A DNA stretch of 19,434 nucleotides, taken from positions 1 to 19,434 of the forward strand of contig JBGUZS010000158.1 in the NCBI GenBank assembly GCA_045223835.1, written 5' to 3'. The notes below the pieces were generated by a model. It worked only from the letters and a program-made list of their open reading frames with translations, did not search any database and was not told where the DNA came from. The DNA comes from UBA1774 sp045223835. Lineage in GTDB: Bacteria > Bacillota > Clostridia > Oscillospirales > Oscillospiraceae. Both the position numbers and the translations under genes were made by a program. Of the stretch, positions 7,567-16,899 are shown piece after piece (within the stretch, counting starts at the first letter, position 1; every line of letters begins with the position of its first letter).

Positions 7567-8307
7567 TCACGGATTTTCAAAGGTGCTGATCGACCGGAGC
7601 TTGTGCAGGCTCCGCCGATGAAAGCGTTCTATGATCTCCTTTTCTGCTTCCCCCGCCCTGCCGTGGAGCAGGTAATCGTCGATGGCTGCGTAGGTCACGC
7701 CCATTTCGGCCTCGTCGGTCTGCTCGTCGAACAGCCCGGCCGAGGGCGCTTTTTCTAGCAGAAATTTCGGCGCCTTGAGCCAGCGGAGGAATCCGTAGAT
7801 CTCCGTCACCGTCAGGTCGGCGATGGGGTTGAAGTCGTGGGCGCCGTCGCCCCATTTGGTGAAGTAACCCATATAGGCCTCACTGCGGTTGCCGGTGCCG
7901 GCTACGAGCCGGTTCTCCGCCGCGGCGAAGGCGTAGAGCGTCGCCATGCGCAGGCGCGGGGCGATGTTTTTCCAAACGCTCTCATTGAGCTCGCACTTGC
8001 CCTTGAGGGCCTCCAGCTCCGCGTCGCGGACCGCCGAGAGGTCGACGGTCCTTGTCTCGATGCCGTACTGCCGGGCCACCGCCATGGCATCGGCGGTGTC
8101 GGCGGTATAGTTCCGGCTCGCGCCGCAGGGCATGATGATCCCCACCGTGTCCCCGCAGGCGGCCTTGCACAGGATGCCCACCAGCGCGCTGTCCTTGCCG
8201 CCGGAGTTCCCGTAGACGATCCCGGTTGCCCCGCTGCCGTCCACCACAGAACGGATATACTCCTTCCGGGCGCGGTACTCATAGGCGTAATCCAGCATAG
8301 CACTCAT
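7567..8307 (-). CDS. nadE: Ammonia-dependent NAD synthetase NadE
   Basis: This 246-residue N-type ATP pyrophosphatase amidates deamido-NAD to NAD. The PP-loop is SGGKDSAL (35-42). Downstream are GTGNRSE (137-143), GYFTKWGDGA (147-156) and NPIADL (160-165), which bind deamido-NAD and ATP in this family. There is no N-terminal nitrilase domain, so it must use free ammonia and not glutamine. Its ATG overlaps the stop of the ammonium transporter gene in an ATGA arrangement, so the two are translationally coupled. The ammonium supply next door matches its substrate need. purC follows after 21 bases. Confidence 0.93.
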   Translation of the reverse strand: MSAMLDYAYEYRARKEYIRSVVDGSGATGIVYGNSGGKDSALVGILCKAACGDTVGIIMPCGASRNYTADTADAMAVARQYGIETRTVDLSAVRDAELEALKGKCELNESVWKNIAPRLRMATLYAFAAAENRLVAGTGNRSEAYMGYFTKWGDGAHDFNPIADLTVTEIYGFLRWLKAPKFLLEKAPSAGLFDEQTDEAEMGVTYAAIDDYLLHGRAGEAEKEIIERFHRRSLHKLRSISTFENP

Positions 8308-10022
8308 TCCACGTCCTGCAGGGCGTCGTAACCTTCTTCGCCCGTGCGGACTTTTACAACGTTTTCCACGTCGTAAACAAAGATCTTGCCGTCCCCGATG
8401 TGGCCCGTATAAAGCACCTTTTTCGCCGTCTCGATCACGTCCCGCACGGGGATCGCGGAGACCACGATGTCCACCTGCACCTTCGGGCGCAGGTCGGTTT
8501 CCACGGCAACGCCGCGGTAGAACTCCGTGTGGCCCTTCTGCATGCCGTAGCCCATGACGTGGGAGACGGTCATGCCCGTGATGCCCAGCTTGCTCATGGC
8601 GTCCTTGAGGGCGTAGAGCTTTTCCTCCTTGAAAACGATCTCCACCTTGGTGAACTTGTGTCCGCCGAAGCCGGGCTCCCGCTTCACGGGGATGGCCTCC
8701 GCCGGAGGCGTCGTGCCGGTGACCGCCACGATCTGCTCCCCGGTGCCGAACTCGGCGTATTTGTCCACGGCGGGCATAAAGTCCGCATAGGCGCTCGGAA
8801 GGCCGTGCTCGCTGACGTCCAGACCCGCCAGCTCATCGGCGCTCTCGGCGCGGAGGAACTTCGCCTTTTTCAGGATCGTAAAGAAGATCAGCATCGTGAC
8901 CGTCGCCCAGGCCGCCACGCTGACGAAACCGAGAAGCTGGATGCCGAGCTGGGAGAAGGAGCCGGTGTAGAAAAGTCCGCTCAGCCCGGCGGGGGCGTCC
9001 GGATTGGCCAGCAGGCCGACGGCGACGGTTCCCCAGATGCCGTTGGCGCAATGGACGCCCACGGCGCCCACGGGATCATCGATATGAAGCTTCAGGTCCA
9101 GCACCTCCACCACGACCACCACCAGGATGCCGGAGACGATCCCCACGATCCCCGCGCCCAAGGCGTCCAGGGCGTCGCAGCCCGCGGTGATGCCCACCAG
9201 ACCGGCCAGGGCGGCGTTCAGACACATGGAAACATCGGGCTTTCCGTTTTTGATCCAGGTATAGAGCATAGTCGTGCAGGTGGCGACGGCGGGCGCGACG
9301 GTGGTGGTCAGGAAGATGCTCGAGAGCTCCGAGACGCTGGTGGCCGCCGCGCCGTTGAAGCCGTACCAGCCCAGCCAGAGAATGAAGACGCCCAGCGCGC
9401 CCAGGGGGATGGAGTGGCCGGGAATGGCGTTGACCTTGGTAACCCTTCCGCTCCTGTCCCGGACATATTTGCCGATCCGGGGACCCAGCACGATGGCCCC
9501 GATGAGGGCGGCGATGCCGCCCACCATGTGGATGGCGCAGGAGCCGGCATAGTCGTGGAAGCCCAACGCGCTCAGCCAGCCGCCGCCCCAGATCCAGTGA
9601 GCCTCGATGGGATAGATCAGCAGGCTTATCACGCCGGAGTAGACGCAGTAGGCGGAGAATTTCGTCCGCTCCGCCATGGCGCCGGAGACGATGGTGGCGG
9701 TGGTGGCGCAGAAGACCAGGTTGAAAACGAAATAGCTGGCGTCGGTGAAGCCCTCCGCCGGGGAGGCGATGAACTCCTTGAAATTCGTAAACAGATCCAG
9801 ATTCGGCACGCCGATCAGGCCGAAGAGCGCGTCCTCGCCCATCATCAGGCTGTAGCCCAGGATCGAGAACACCACCGTGCCGATGCAGAAGTCCATCAGG
9901 TTCTTCATGATGATGTTTCCGGCGTTTTTCGCCCGGGTGAAGCCGGTCTCCACCATCGCGAAGCCCGCCTGCATCCAGAATACCAGCGCGGCGCCGATCA
10001 AAAACCAGAATTCAACAGTCAT
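8304..10022 (-). CDS. amt: Ammonium transporter with C-terminal PII domain (Amt-GlnB fusion)
   Basis: This 572-residue membrane protein has an Amt channel at about 1-390, a linker at about 391-455, and a complete PII signalling domain at about 456-572. The Amt part shows DYAGSCAIHMVGGIAALIGA (158-177) and the pore twin histidines His165 and His324 (VGVHCANGIWG). The eleven expected hydrophobic segments are visible. The PII part keeps the nucleotide-site residues: GMQKGH (493-498), LRPK (511-514), TGHIGDGKIFV (539-549) and VRTGEEG (558-564). The residue matching the uridylylated Tyr51 of E. coli GlnB is Val507, so classical uridylylation is not possible at that site. The PII T-loop normally plugs Amt trimers from the cytosolic side; here it would act in cis. 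AAGGAGGG lies just upstream of the ATG. It follows glnA after 190 bases. Confidence 0.95.
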   Translation of the reverse strand: MTVEFWFLIGAALVFWMQAGFAMVETGFTRAKNAGNIIMKNLMDFCIGTVVFSILGYSLMMGEDALFGLIGVPNLDLFTNFKEFIASPAEGFTDASYFVFNLVFCATTATIVSGAMAERTKFSAYCVYSGVISLLIYPIEAHWIWGGGWLSALGFHDYAGSCAIHMVGGIAALIGAIVLGPRIGKYVRDRSGRVTKVNAIPGHSIPLGALGVFILWLGWYGFNGAAATSVSELSSIFLTTTVAPAVATCTTMLYTWIKNGKPDVSMCLNAALAGLVGITAGCDALDALGAGIVGIVSGILVVVVVEVLDLKLHIDDPVGAVGVHCANGIWGTVAVGLLANPDAPAGLSGLFYTGSFSQLGIQLLGFVSVAAWATVTMLIFFTILKKAKFLRAESADELAGLDVSEHGLPSAYADFMPAVDKYAEFGTGEQIVAVTGTTPPAEAIPVKREPGFGGHKFTKVEIVFKEEKLYALKDAMSKLGITGMTVSHVMGYGMQKGHTEFYRGVAVETDLRPKVQVDIVVSAIPVRDVIETAKKVLYTGHIGDGKIFVYDVENVVKVRTGEEGYDALQDVE

Positions 10023-10065
10023 TGCAGTTTCCCTCCTTGACAGGTAAATCTTCTTTTGTTACATT

Positions 10066-10095
10066 GGAGGGCGGTAGCGGTCGGCTTTGCCCTCC
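10066..10095. other. Hairpin in the amt leader
   Basis: GGAGGGC at 10066-10072 is complementary to GCCCTCC at 10089-10095 with a 16-base loop. In the minus-strand RNA it lies about 44 bases before the amt start codon. No T tract follows, so it is not an intrinsic terminator. It could shape the 5' leader or stabilise it. Confidence 0.35.
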
Positions 10096-10160
10096 GTTGC
10101 TGCTCTGGATCGTCGCGGCTCTTGGCGGGGTGGCGGCGATCCATTTTTGTTGCTTATACT

Positions 10161-10209
10161 AAGCTGCGACTAAAATACGACAGTCCTTGTCTAGTTTCAA
10201 TCGCAGCTT
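10161..10209. repeat. Inverted repeat around the amt promoter
   Basis: A 9-bp perfect inverted repeat, AAGCTGCGA at 10161-10169 with its complement at 10201-10209, encloses 31 bases that contain the proposed amt promoter. As RNA read through from glnA, the stem could extend by about six more pairs including G-U pairs. It may be a two-part operator or a 3' processing/attenuation structure between glnA and amt. No T tract follows on the minus strand. Confidence 0.45.
10172..10200 (-). promoter_or_regulatory. Candidate sigma-A promoter for amt-nadE-pur block
   Basis: On the minus strand, TTGAAA (10195-10200) and TATTTT (10172-10177) are separated by exactly 17 bases. This would place a start site near 10165 and give a leader of about 140 bases before amt. 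It would let the amt-nadE-pur genes be expressed apart from glnA. The match is good but the region is AT-rich, so chance is possible. Confidence 0.5.
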
Positions 10210-10212
10210 ATA

Positions 10213-12306
<2,094 letters not shown>

Positions 12307-12341
12307 GGGAATCTCTCCTTTTCGTAATATTCGCGGGAAAC

Positions 12342-12396
12342 AAAAAAAGAGACCCCGGCGCTGCGGACGAAAGGTCCGCGAGACGCCGTTGTCTCT
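12342..12396 (-). promoter_or_regulatory. glnA leader attenuator with ANTAR-type hexaloop
   Basis: In the minus-strand RNA, an intrinsic terminator forms from AGAGAC (12391-12396) with GTCTCT (12348-12353), GGCG (12384-12387) with CGCC (12357-12360), and an apical 6-bp stem (12374-12379/12363-12368). It ends in a U tract (12342-12348). Alternatively the first strand folds locally: GAGAC, loop AACGGC, GTCTC (12380-12395). This removes both 5' arms of the terminator. The six-base loop has A at position 1 and G at position 4, as in ANTAR-protein RNA targets. The apical loop of the second stem is a five-base CUUUC, so only one canonical hexaloop is present. The terminator is clear; the ANTAR assignment is inference. 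Confidence 0.75.
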
Positions 12397-12406
12397 CGAT
12401 GGCCGC

Positions 12407-12435
12407 ATATTAGCACCCGGAAGGCGGCTTGTCAA
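12407..12435 (-). promoter_or_regulatory. glnA promoter
   Basis: On the minus strand, a perfect TTGACA (12430-12435) and TAATAT (12407-12412) are separated by 17 bases. The predicted start near 12400 is immediately before the hexaloop/terminator leader, leaving a leader of about 94 bases before the glnA start codon. Confidence 0.85.
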
Positions 12436-12494
12436 CCGTCAATTTGCAAAAAAATGGCGTTCTGTATCCCGGTGAATTTTTATCCGCCCACGGA

Positions 12495-12523
12495 TTGACA
12501 AACCGGCCGCGGGGGAGTATCCT
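12495..12523 (+). promoter_or_regulatory. Promoter of the glutamate synthase operon
   Basis: A perfect TTGACA (12495-12500) and TATCCT (12518-12523) have a 17-base spacer. The predicted start near 12530 is just ahead of the leader hairpins. Its -35 box is back to back with that of the glnA promoter, 59 bases apart. The space between holds A/T runs that could serve as UP elements or a regulator site. Confidence 0.8.
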
Positions 12524-12532
12524 TTGTTTCGA

Positions 12533-12588
12533 AGAGCAAAGGCGCTCTCCCGGGGAACTGTGTCCCCGGAGCGCCTCTGCTCTTTTTT
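12533..12588 (+). promoter_or_regulatory. GOGAT operon leader attenuator with two ANTAR-type hexaloops
   Basis: The terminator form pairs 12533-12538 with 12578-12583, 12540-12546 with 12570-12576, and an apical 7-bp stem 12550-12556 with 12563-12569. A T tract runs to 12588. The alternative form is a local hairpin AGAGC, loop AAAGGC, GCTCT (12533-12548) that uses up the 5' arm of the outer stem. The apical stem stays intact one base away and has the loop ACTGTG (12557-12562). Both loops are six bases with A at 1 and G at 4, the signature of the dual-hexaloop RNAs bound by ANTAR-domain antiterminators. The first hairpin and the terminator's outer stem cannot coexist. The terminator is clear by eye; the regulator is inferred and is not in this window. 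Confidence 0.8.
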
Positions 12589-12616
12589 CGTTTCATTTCT
12601 GAAGGAGTTGAGCATT

Positions 12617-13711
12617 ATGCGGGCATTGGAGGGAAGCTTTCGCAACCCGTCCGGCTGCGCCATTTCGGCGGTGATCTCCCGCAGCGGAGAGCGGATGAGC
12701 GGCGAAGCGATCATCGGGAGCATGAAGCCCATGCATGAGCGGTCTAACGGCCTGGGGGGCGGATTCGCAGGGTACGGCATCTATCCGGAATACAAGGAGC
12801 TTTTCGCCCTGCACCTGTTCTTCACAGGCAAGCCCGCCCGGCATGAGACGGAAACCTATCTCCGGGGAGAGCTGGAGGTGGTGAAGGGAGAGGTCATTCC
12901 CACCCGCACCATCCCCGGCATCACGGACGAGCCCCTCATCTGGCGGTACTTCGTCACCCCCCTGCGCAGCGTGCTGGCGGGGATGCAGATGGACGAGAAC
13001 GAATACATGGCCCGGGTGGTGATGCATATCAATACCCTGATCCCCGGCGCCTACGTCTTTTCCAGCGGGAAAAACATGGGGGTATTCAAGGCCGTGGGCT
13101 TCCCGGAGGACGTGGGGGTGTTCTACCGTCTGGAGGAATACGGCGCCTATTCCTGGACCGCTCACGGGCGGTACCCCACCAATACCCCCGGCTGGTGGGG
13201 CGGGGCCCATCCCTTCGCCCTGCTGGACTGGACCGTGGTACATAACGGAGAGATCTCCTCCTATGACGCAAACCGCCGTTGCATGGAGATGTACGGCTAC
13301 AAATGCACCCTCCAGACGGATACGGAGGTCATCACCTATATCGCGGATTATCTCCTCCGCAGGCAGGGACTCACCCTGGAGGAAATGGCCGGGGTCATCG
13401 CCGCGCCCTTCTGGAGCACCATCGAGCGCATGCCCCCGGAGAAGGGGGAAGAGCTCCGGTACCTCCGCACCGTGTTCCCCAGCCTGCTGATCACGGGTCC
13501 CTTTTCCATCATCCTGGGCTTCCATGGAGGCCTGATGGCGCTGAACGACCGCCTGAAGCTCCGGAGCATGGTGACGGCAGAGAAGGGGGACCGGGTATAT
13601 ATCGCCTCCGAGGAGGCCGCCATCCGGGCCATGGAGCCGGAGGCGGAAAACTTCCGTTCCCCTGCCGGCGGGGAGCCGGTGATCATCCGGGTGAAAGAGG
13701 GGTGCTGCTGA
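12617..13711 (+). CDS. Glutamate synthase, class II glutamine amidotransferase subunit (split GltB N-domain)
   Basis: This 364-residue protein matches the amidotransferase domain of glutamate synthase encoded as a free subunit. It should hydrolyse glutamine and pass ammonia to the FMN subunit encoded next. The nucleophile is probably Cys14 in NPSGCAISAV, after a short propeptide. MHERSNGLGGGFAGYGIYPEYKELFALH (about 40-67) is typical of stand-alone subunits. AHGRYPTNTPGWWGGAHPF and WTVVHNGEISSY are the class II glutamine-site motifs. The ATG at 12617 has AAGGAG nine bases upstream; the longer open frame would run back into the leader terminator. Its TGA is followed after one base by the ATG of the next gene. 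The gene begins about 87 bases after the predicted transcription start. Confidence 0.92.
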   Translation: MRALEGSFRNPSGCAISAVISRSGERMSGEAIIGSMKPMHERSNGLGGGFAGYGIYPEYKELFALHLFFTGKPARHETETYLRGELEVVKGEVIPTRTIPGITDEPLIWRYFVTPLRSVLAGMQMDENEYMARVVMHINTLIPGAYVFSSGKNMGVFKAVGFPEDVGVFYRLEEYGAYSWTAHGRYPTNTPGWWGGAHPFALLDWTVVHNGEISSYDANRRCMEMYGYKCTLQTDTEVITYIADYLLRRQGLTLEEMAGVIAAPFWSTIERMPPEKGEELRYLRTVFPSLLITGPFSIILGFHGGLMALNDRLKLRSMVTAEKGDRVYIASEEAAIRAMEPEAENFRSPAGGEPVIIRVKEGCC

Positions 13712-13712
13712 T

Positions 13713-15221
13713 ATGCCTGGGGTCGATTTCTTCTATCCGGAATTTGAGGTGGTCCGCCGGGACGACCGGTGCATCCGCTGCCGGGTCTGTGAGCGGCAAT
13801 GCGCAAACGAGGTGCACCTGTACGACCCGGGCCGGGATCTGATGGTCTCCGACGAGGCCAAATGCGTCAACTGCCAGCGCTGCGTCTCCCTCTGCCCCAC
13901 CCGGGCGCTGAAGATCGTGCGGTCCGACTGCCGCCTGCGGGAGAACGCCAACTGGGACGGGGATACCATCCGGGAGGTGTACAAGCAGGCGGGGTCCGGA
14001 GGCGTGCTCCTCTCCTCCATGGGGAACCCCAAGCCTTTGCCGGTGTACTGGGACAAGCTCCTGCTGAACGCCTCCCAGGTGACGAATCCCTCCATCGATC
14101 CCCTGCGGGAGCCCATGGAGACAAAGGTATTCCTGGGGAAAAAGCCGGAGCGGATGGCCCGGGACGCGGACGGCAGACTGGTCACCGCCCTGACCCCCCA
14201 GTTGGAGCTCAGCATGCCGGTGATGTTCTCCGCCATGAGCTACGGCTCCATCAGCTATAACGCCCATGCCTCCCTGGCCCGGGCGGCTACGGAAATGGGC
14301 GTCTGCTACAACACCGGCGAGGGCGGTCTTCACGAGGACTTCTACCGGTACGGTCCCAACACCATCGTACAGGTGGCCTCCGGCCGCTTCGGCGTCCACG
14401 AGGATTACCTGGAGGCGGGGGCGGCCATCGAGATCAAGATGGGCCAGGGGGCCAAGCCGGGCATCGGCGGCCATCTCCCGGGGGCAAAGGTGGGGCCGGA
14501 CGTGAGCCGCACCCGCATGATCCCCGAGGGCTCCGACGCCATCTCCCCCGCTCCCCACCACGATATCTATTCCATCGAGGACCTGCGGCAGCTGGTCTGG
14601 TCCCTGAAGGAGGCCACGGGCCACCGGAAGCCGGTGATCGTCAAGGTGGCTGCGGTGCACAACATCGCCGCCATCGCCAGCGGGATCGCCCGAAGCGGGG
14701 CGGACATCATCGCCATCGACGGGTTCCGGGGAGGCACGGGAGCAGCCCCGACCCGCATCCGGGACAACGTGGGCATCCCCATTGAGCTGGCCCTGGCCGC
14801 CGTGGATCAGCGGCTCCGGGACGAGGGCATCCGAAATACCGTCAGTCTGGTGGCGGGCGGCTCCATCCGCTCCTCCGCCGACGTGGTAAAGGCCGTCGCC
14901 CTGGGCGCGGACGCGGTATACATCGCCACCGCCGCCGTGCTGGCCCTGGGCTGCCACCTGTGCCGCACCTGCCATACGGGGAAATGCAACTGGGGCATCG
15001 CCACCCAGCAGCCGGAGCTGGTGAAGCGGCTGAATGCGGATATCGGCGCCCAGCGGCTGGTAAATCTGCTCACCGCCTGGAAGCGGGAGATCATGGAGCT
15101 CATGGGGGGCATGGGGATCAACTCCATCGAAGCCCTCCGGGGCAACCGGCTCATGCTCCGGGGCGTGGGGCTGAACGAAACGGAGCTAAGGATCCTGGGA
15201 ATATCCCATGCAGGAGAATAA
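13713..15221 (+). CDS. gltB: Glutamate synthase FMN/Fe-S subunit (GltB central domain with N-terminal ferredoxin)
   Basis: This 502-residue protein should carry out the reductive synthase step, 2-oxoglutarate plus ammonia to glutamate, on an FMN-bearing barrel. The N-terminus is a 2x[4Fe-4S] ferredoxin (Cys20, 23, 26, 30 and Cys51, 54, 57, 61), the arrangement known from archaeal-type split GOGAT. The barrel shows MSYGSIS, KPGIGGHLPGAKVG, ISPAPHHDIYSIEDL and DGFRGGTGAAP. Cys414, Cys420 and Cys425 have the C-x5-C-x4-C spacing of the GOGAT [3Fe-4S] cluster, with an extra Cys417. The amidotransferase and GXGXG domains that belong to GltB are encoded separately on either side. It is one base from the gene before and two from the gene after. 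Confidence 0.94.
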   Translation: MPGVDFFYPEFEVVRRDDRCIRCRVCERQCANEVHLYDPGRDLMVSDEAKCVNCQRCVSLCPTRALKIVRSDCRLRENANWDGDTIREVYKQAGSGGVLLSSMGNPKPLPVYWDKLLLNASQVTNPSIDPLREPMETKVFLGKKPERMARDADGRLVTALTPQLELSMPVMFSAMSYGSISYNAHASLARAATEMGVCYNTGEGGLHEDFYRYGPNTIVQVASGRFGVHEDYLEAGAAIEIKMGQGAKPGIGGHLPGAKVGPDVSRTRMIPEGSDAISPAPHHDIYSIEDLRQLVWSLKEATGHRKPVIVKVAAVHNIAAIASGIARSGADIIAIDGFRGGTGAAPTRIRDNVGIPIELALAAVDQRLRDEGIRNTVSLVAGGSIRSSADVVKAVALGADAVYIATAAVLALGCHLCRTCHTGKCNWGIATQQPELVKRLNADIGAQRLVNLLTAWKREIMELMGGMGINSIEALRGNRLMLRGVGLNETELRILGISHAGE

Positions 15222-15223
15222 AG

Positions 15224-15667
15224 ATGAAACGGGTATATGTGAACGAAGAATGGTGCCTGGGCTGCCATCTGTGCGAATATAACTGCGCCTTTGCCAACTC
15301 CGGGGAACGGGATATGGCGAAGGCCCTGAGGGGAAAGCCCATCCGGCCCAGGATCCGGGTGGAGGGGGACGACCGGATCACCTACGCGGTATCCTGCCGC
15401 CATTGCCAGGACCCCCTGTGCATCCGCAGCTGCATCTCCGGAGCCCTGCACCGGGAGGACGGAGCCGTGTGCATCGACCGGGAAAAATGCGTGGGCTGCC
15501 TGACCTGCGTGCTGGTGTGCCCCTATGGGGCGGTGCAGCCGGGTCCGGACGGGGCGGCCATGAAATGCGAGCTCTGCCTGAAGAATCCCGGCGGAGAACC
15601 CGCCTGCGCCGCAGGCTGTCCCAACCGGGCCATCGTATACGAGGAGCGAGAGGAGGCGGGGACATGA
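15224..15667 (+). CDS. Four-cluster [4Fe-4S] ferredoxin-type electron carrier
   Basis: This 147-residue protein has seventeen cysteines, sixteen of which can fill four [4Fe-4S] sites as in the HycB/DmsB electron-transfer subunits: Cys11/14/17/21, Cys58/61/66/70, Cys89/92/95/99 and Cys115/118/128/132 (Cys83 is spare). There is no signal peptide, so it is cytoplasmic. Position in the operon suggests that it passes electrons from the flavoprotein encoded next to the ferredoxin domain of the FMN subunit. GGAG lies upstream of the ATG at 15224. Its stop overlaps the next ATG (ATGA). The cofactor call is firm; the partner assignment is inferred from context. Confidence 0.85.
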   Translation: MKRVYVNEEWCLGCHLCEYNCAFANSGERDMAKALRGKPIRPRIRVEGDDRITYAVSCRHCQDPLCIRSCISGALHREDGAVCIDREKCVGCLTCVLVCPYGAVQPGPDGAAMKCELCLKNPGGEPACAAGCPNRAIVYEEREEAGT

Positions 15668-16899
15668 AGCGGCGATATGTCATCATAGGCGGGAGCATCG
15701 CCGGGGTGAGCTGCGTGGAGGGCATCCGCAGCCGGGATCCCGAGGGCGAGATCACCGTCCTGTCCGCAGAACCCGTGGCCAACTACGGGCGGCCCCTCAT
15801 CTCCTACTACCTGGAGGGAAAAACGGATCTGGAGCGCATGAGCTGGCGGGGGCCGGACTTCTTTGACCGGAACCGGGCGGAGCTCCGCTGCGCCGTGACC
15901 GCGGAGAAGCTGGAGCCCCTGGAACACCGGGTGCGCCTCTCCACCGGAGAATACCTGGAATATGACGCCCTTTGCCTCTGCGTCGGCTCCTCCCCCTTCT
16001 CTCCCCGCTTCGAGGGGGCGGAGACCGTGGACAAGCGGTTTTCCTTCACCACCCTGGCGGACGCTCTGGCTCTGGAGCAGGCGGTCACCCGGGAGAGTCG
16101 GGTGCTCATCGTGGGCGCCGGCTTCATCGGCCTGAAATGCGCCGAGGGGCTTCGGGACCGGGCCGGGCGCATCACGGTCTGCGACCTGGCGGACCGGGCC
16201 ATGAGCGCAAGCCTGGACGCGGACTGCTCTCCCATCCTGGAGCGGCATCTGGAGAGGAACGGCATACGCCTCATGCTGAGGGATACGGTGGCGCGCTTCG
16301 ACGGCCATACCGCTTACATGAAAAGCGGAAAGGCCCTGTCCTTCGACGTGCTGGTGACCGCCATCGGGGTGCGGCCGAACACGGCGCTTCTGGCGGAGGC
16401 CGGGGGCAGCGTGAACCGGGGGATCCTGACGGGAGAGGGGATGGAGACCTCTCTGCCGGATATCTGGGCCGCCGGGGACTGCACGGAGACCATGGACGTG
16501 AGCTCCGGGACCCCCGGGGTGCTGGCGGTGCTGCCCAACGCCTCCCTCCAGGGATACTGCGCCGGGGTGAACATGGCCGGCGGCGGGGAGAAGTTCGACA
16601 AGGGGATCCGGCTGAATTCCATCGGCTTCTACGGCCTCCATATCATGAGCGCCGGCACCTGCACGGAGCCGGTATTCACGGAGATCACAGAGACGAGCTG
16701 CAAGAAGCTCTTTGCCAGGGACGGGGTACTGACGGGCTTCATCCTGATCGGGGACGTCAACCGGGCGGGGATCTATACCGCCATGATCCGGGAGAGGACG
16801 CCCCTGGAAACCATCGACTTTGAAGCGGTGATGCGGGAGCCTTCCCTGCTCCCCTTCGGGCGGGAATACCGGGCAGAGAAGCTGGGAGGTGTGGTATAA
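15664..16899 (+). CDS. FAD-dependent NAD(P)H oxidoreductase, probable GOGAT reductase
   Basis: This 411-residue two-dinucleotide-fold flavoprotein has an FAD fold VIIGGSIAG (6-14), an NAD(P) fold VLIVGAGFIG (147-156), the bridging TAIGVRPNT (232-240) and the FAD motif LPDIWAAGDCTE (264-275). The whole resembles the NADH-dependent rubredoxin/nitrite reductase FAD family. It lacks the N-terminal cysteine-rich cluster domain of the usual GOGAT small subunit GltD. Encoded between the polyferredoxin and the GXGXG subunit with overlapping stop/start codons on both sides (ATGA, TAATG), it is the likely entry point for NAD(P)H electrons. NADH versus NADPH use cannot be read with confidence. Confidence 0.85.
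   Translation: MKRRYVIIGGSIAGVSCVEGIRSRDPEGEITVLSAEPVANYGRPLISYYLEGKTDLERMSWRGPDFFDRNRAELRCAVTAEKLEPLEHRVRLSTGEYLEYDALCLCVGSSPFSPRFEGAETVDKRFSFTTLADALALEQAVTRESRVLIVGAGFIGLKCAEGLRDRAGRITVCDLADRAMSASLDADCSPILERHLERNGIRLMLRDTVARFDGHTAYMKSGKALSFDVLVTAIGVRPNTALLAEAGGSVNRGILTGEGMETSLPDIWAAGDCTETMDVSSGTPGVLAVLPNASLQGYCAGVNMAGGGEKFDKGIRLNSIGFYGLHIMSAGTCTEPVFTEITETSCKKLFARDGVLTGFILIGDVNRAGIYTAMIRERTPLETIDFEAVMREPSLLPFGREYRAEKLGGVV

Noticed and set aside
10023..10212. Glutamine riboswitch or ANTAR leader ahead of amt
   Set aside because: No glutamine-riboswitch core sequence, no A1/G4 hexaloop and no hairpin followed by a T tract were found in this gap.
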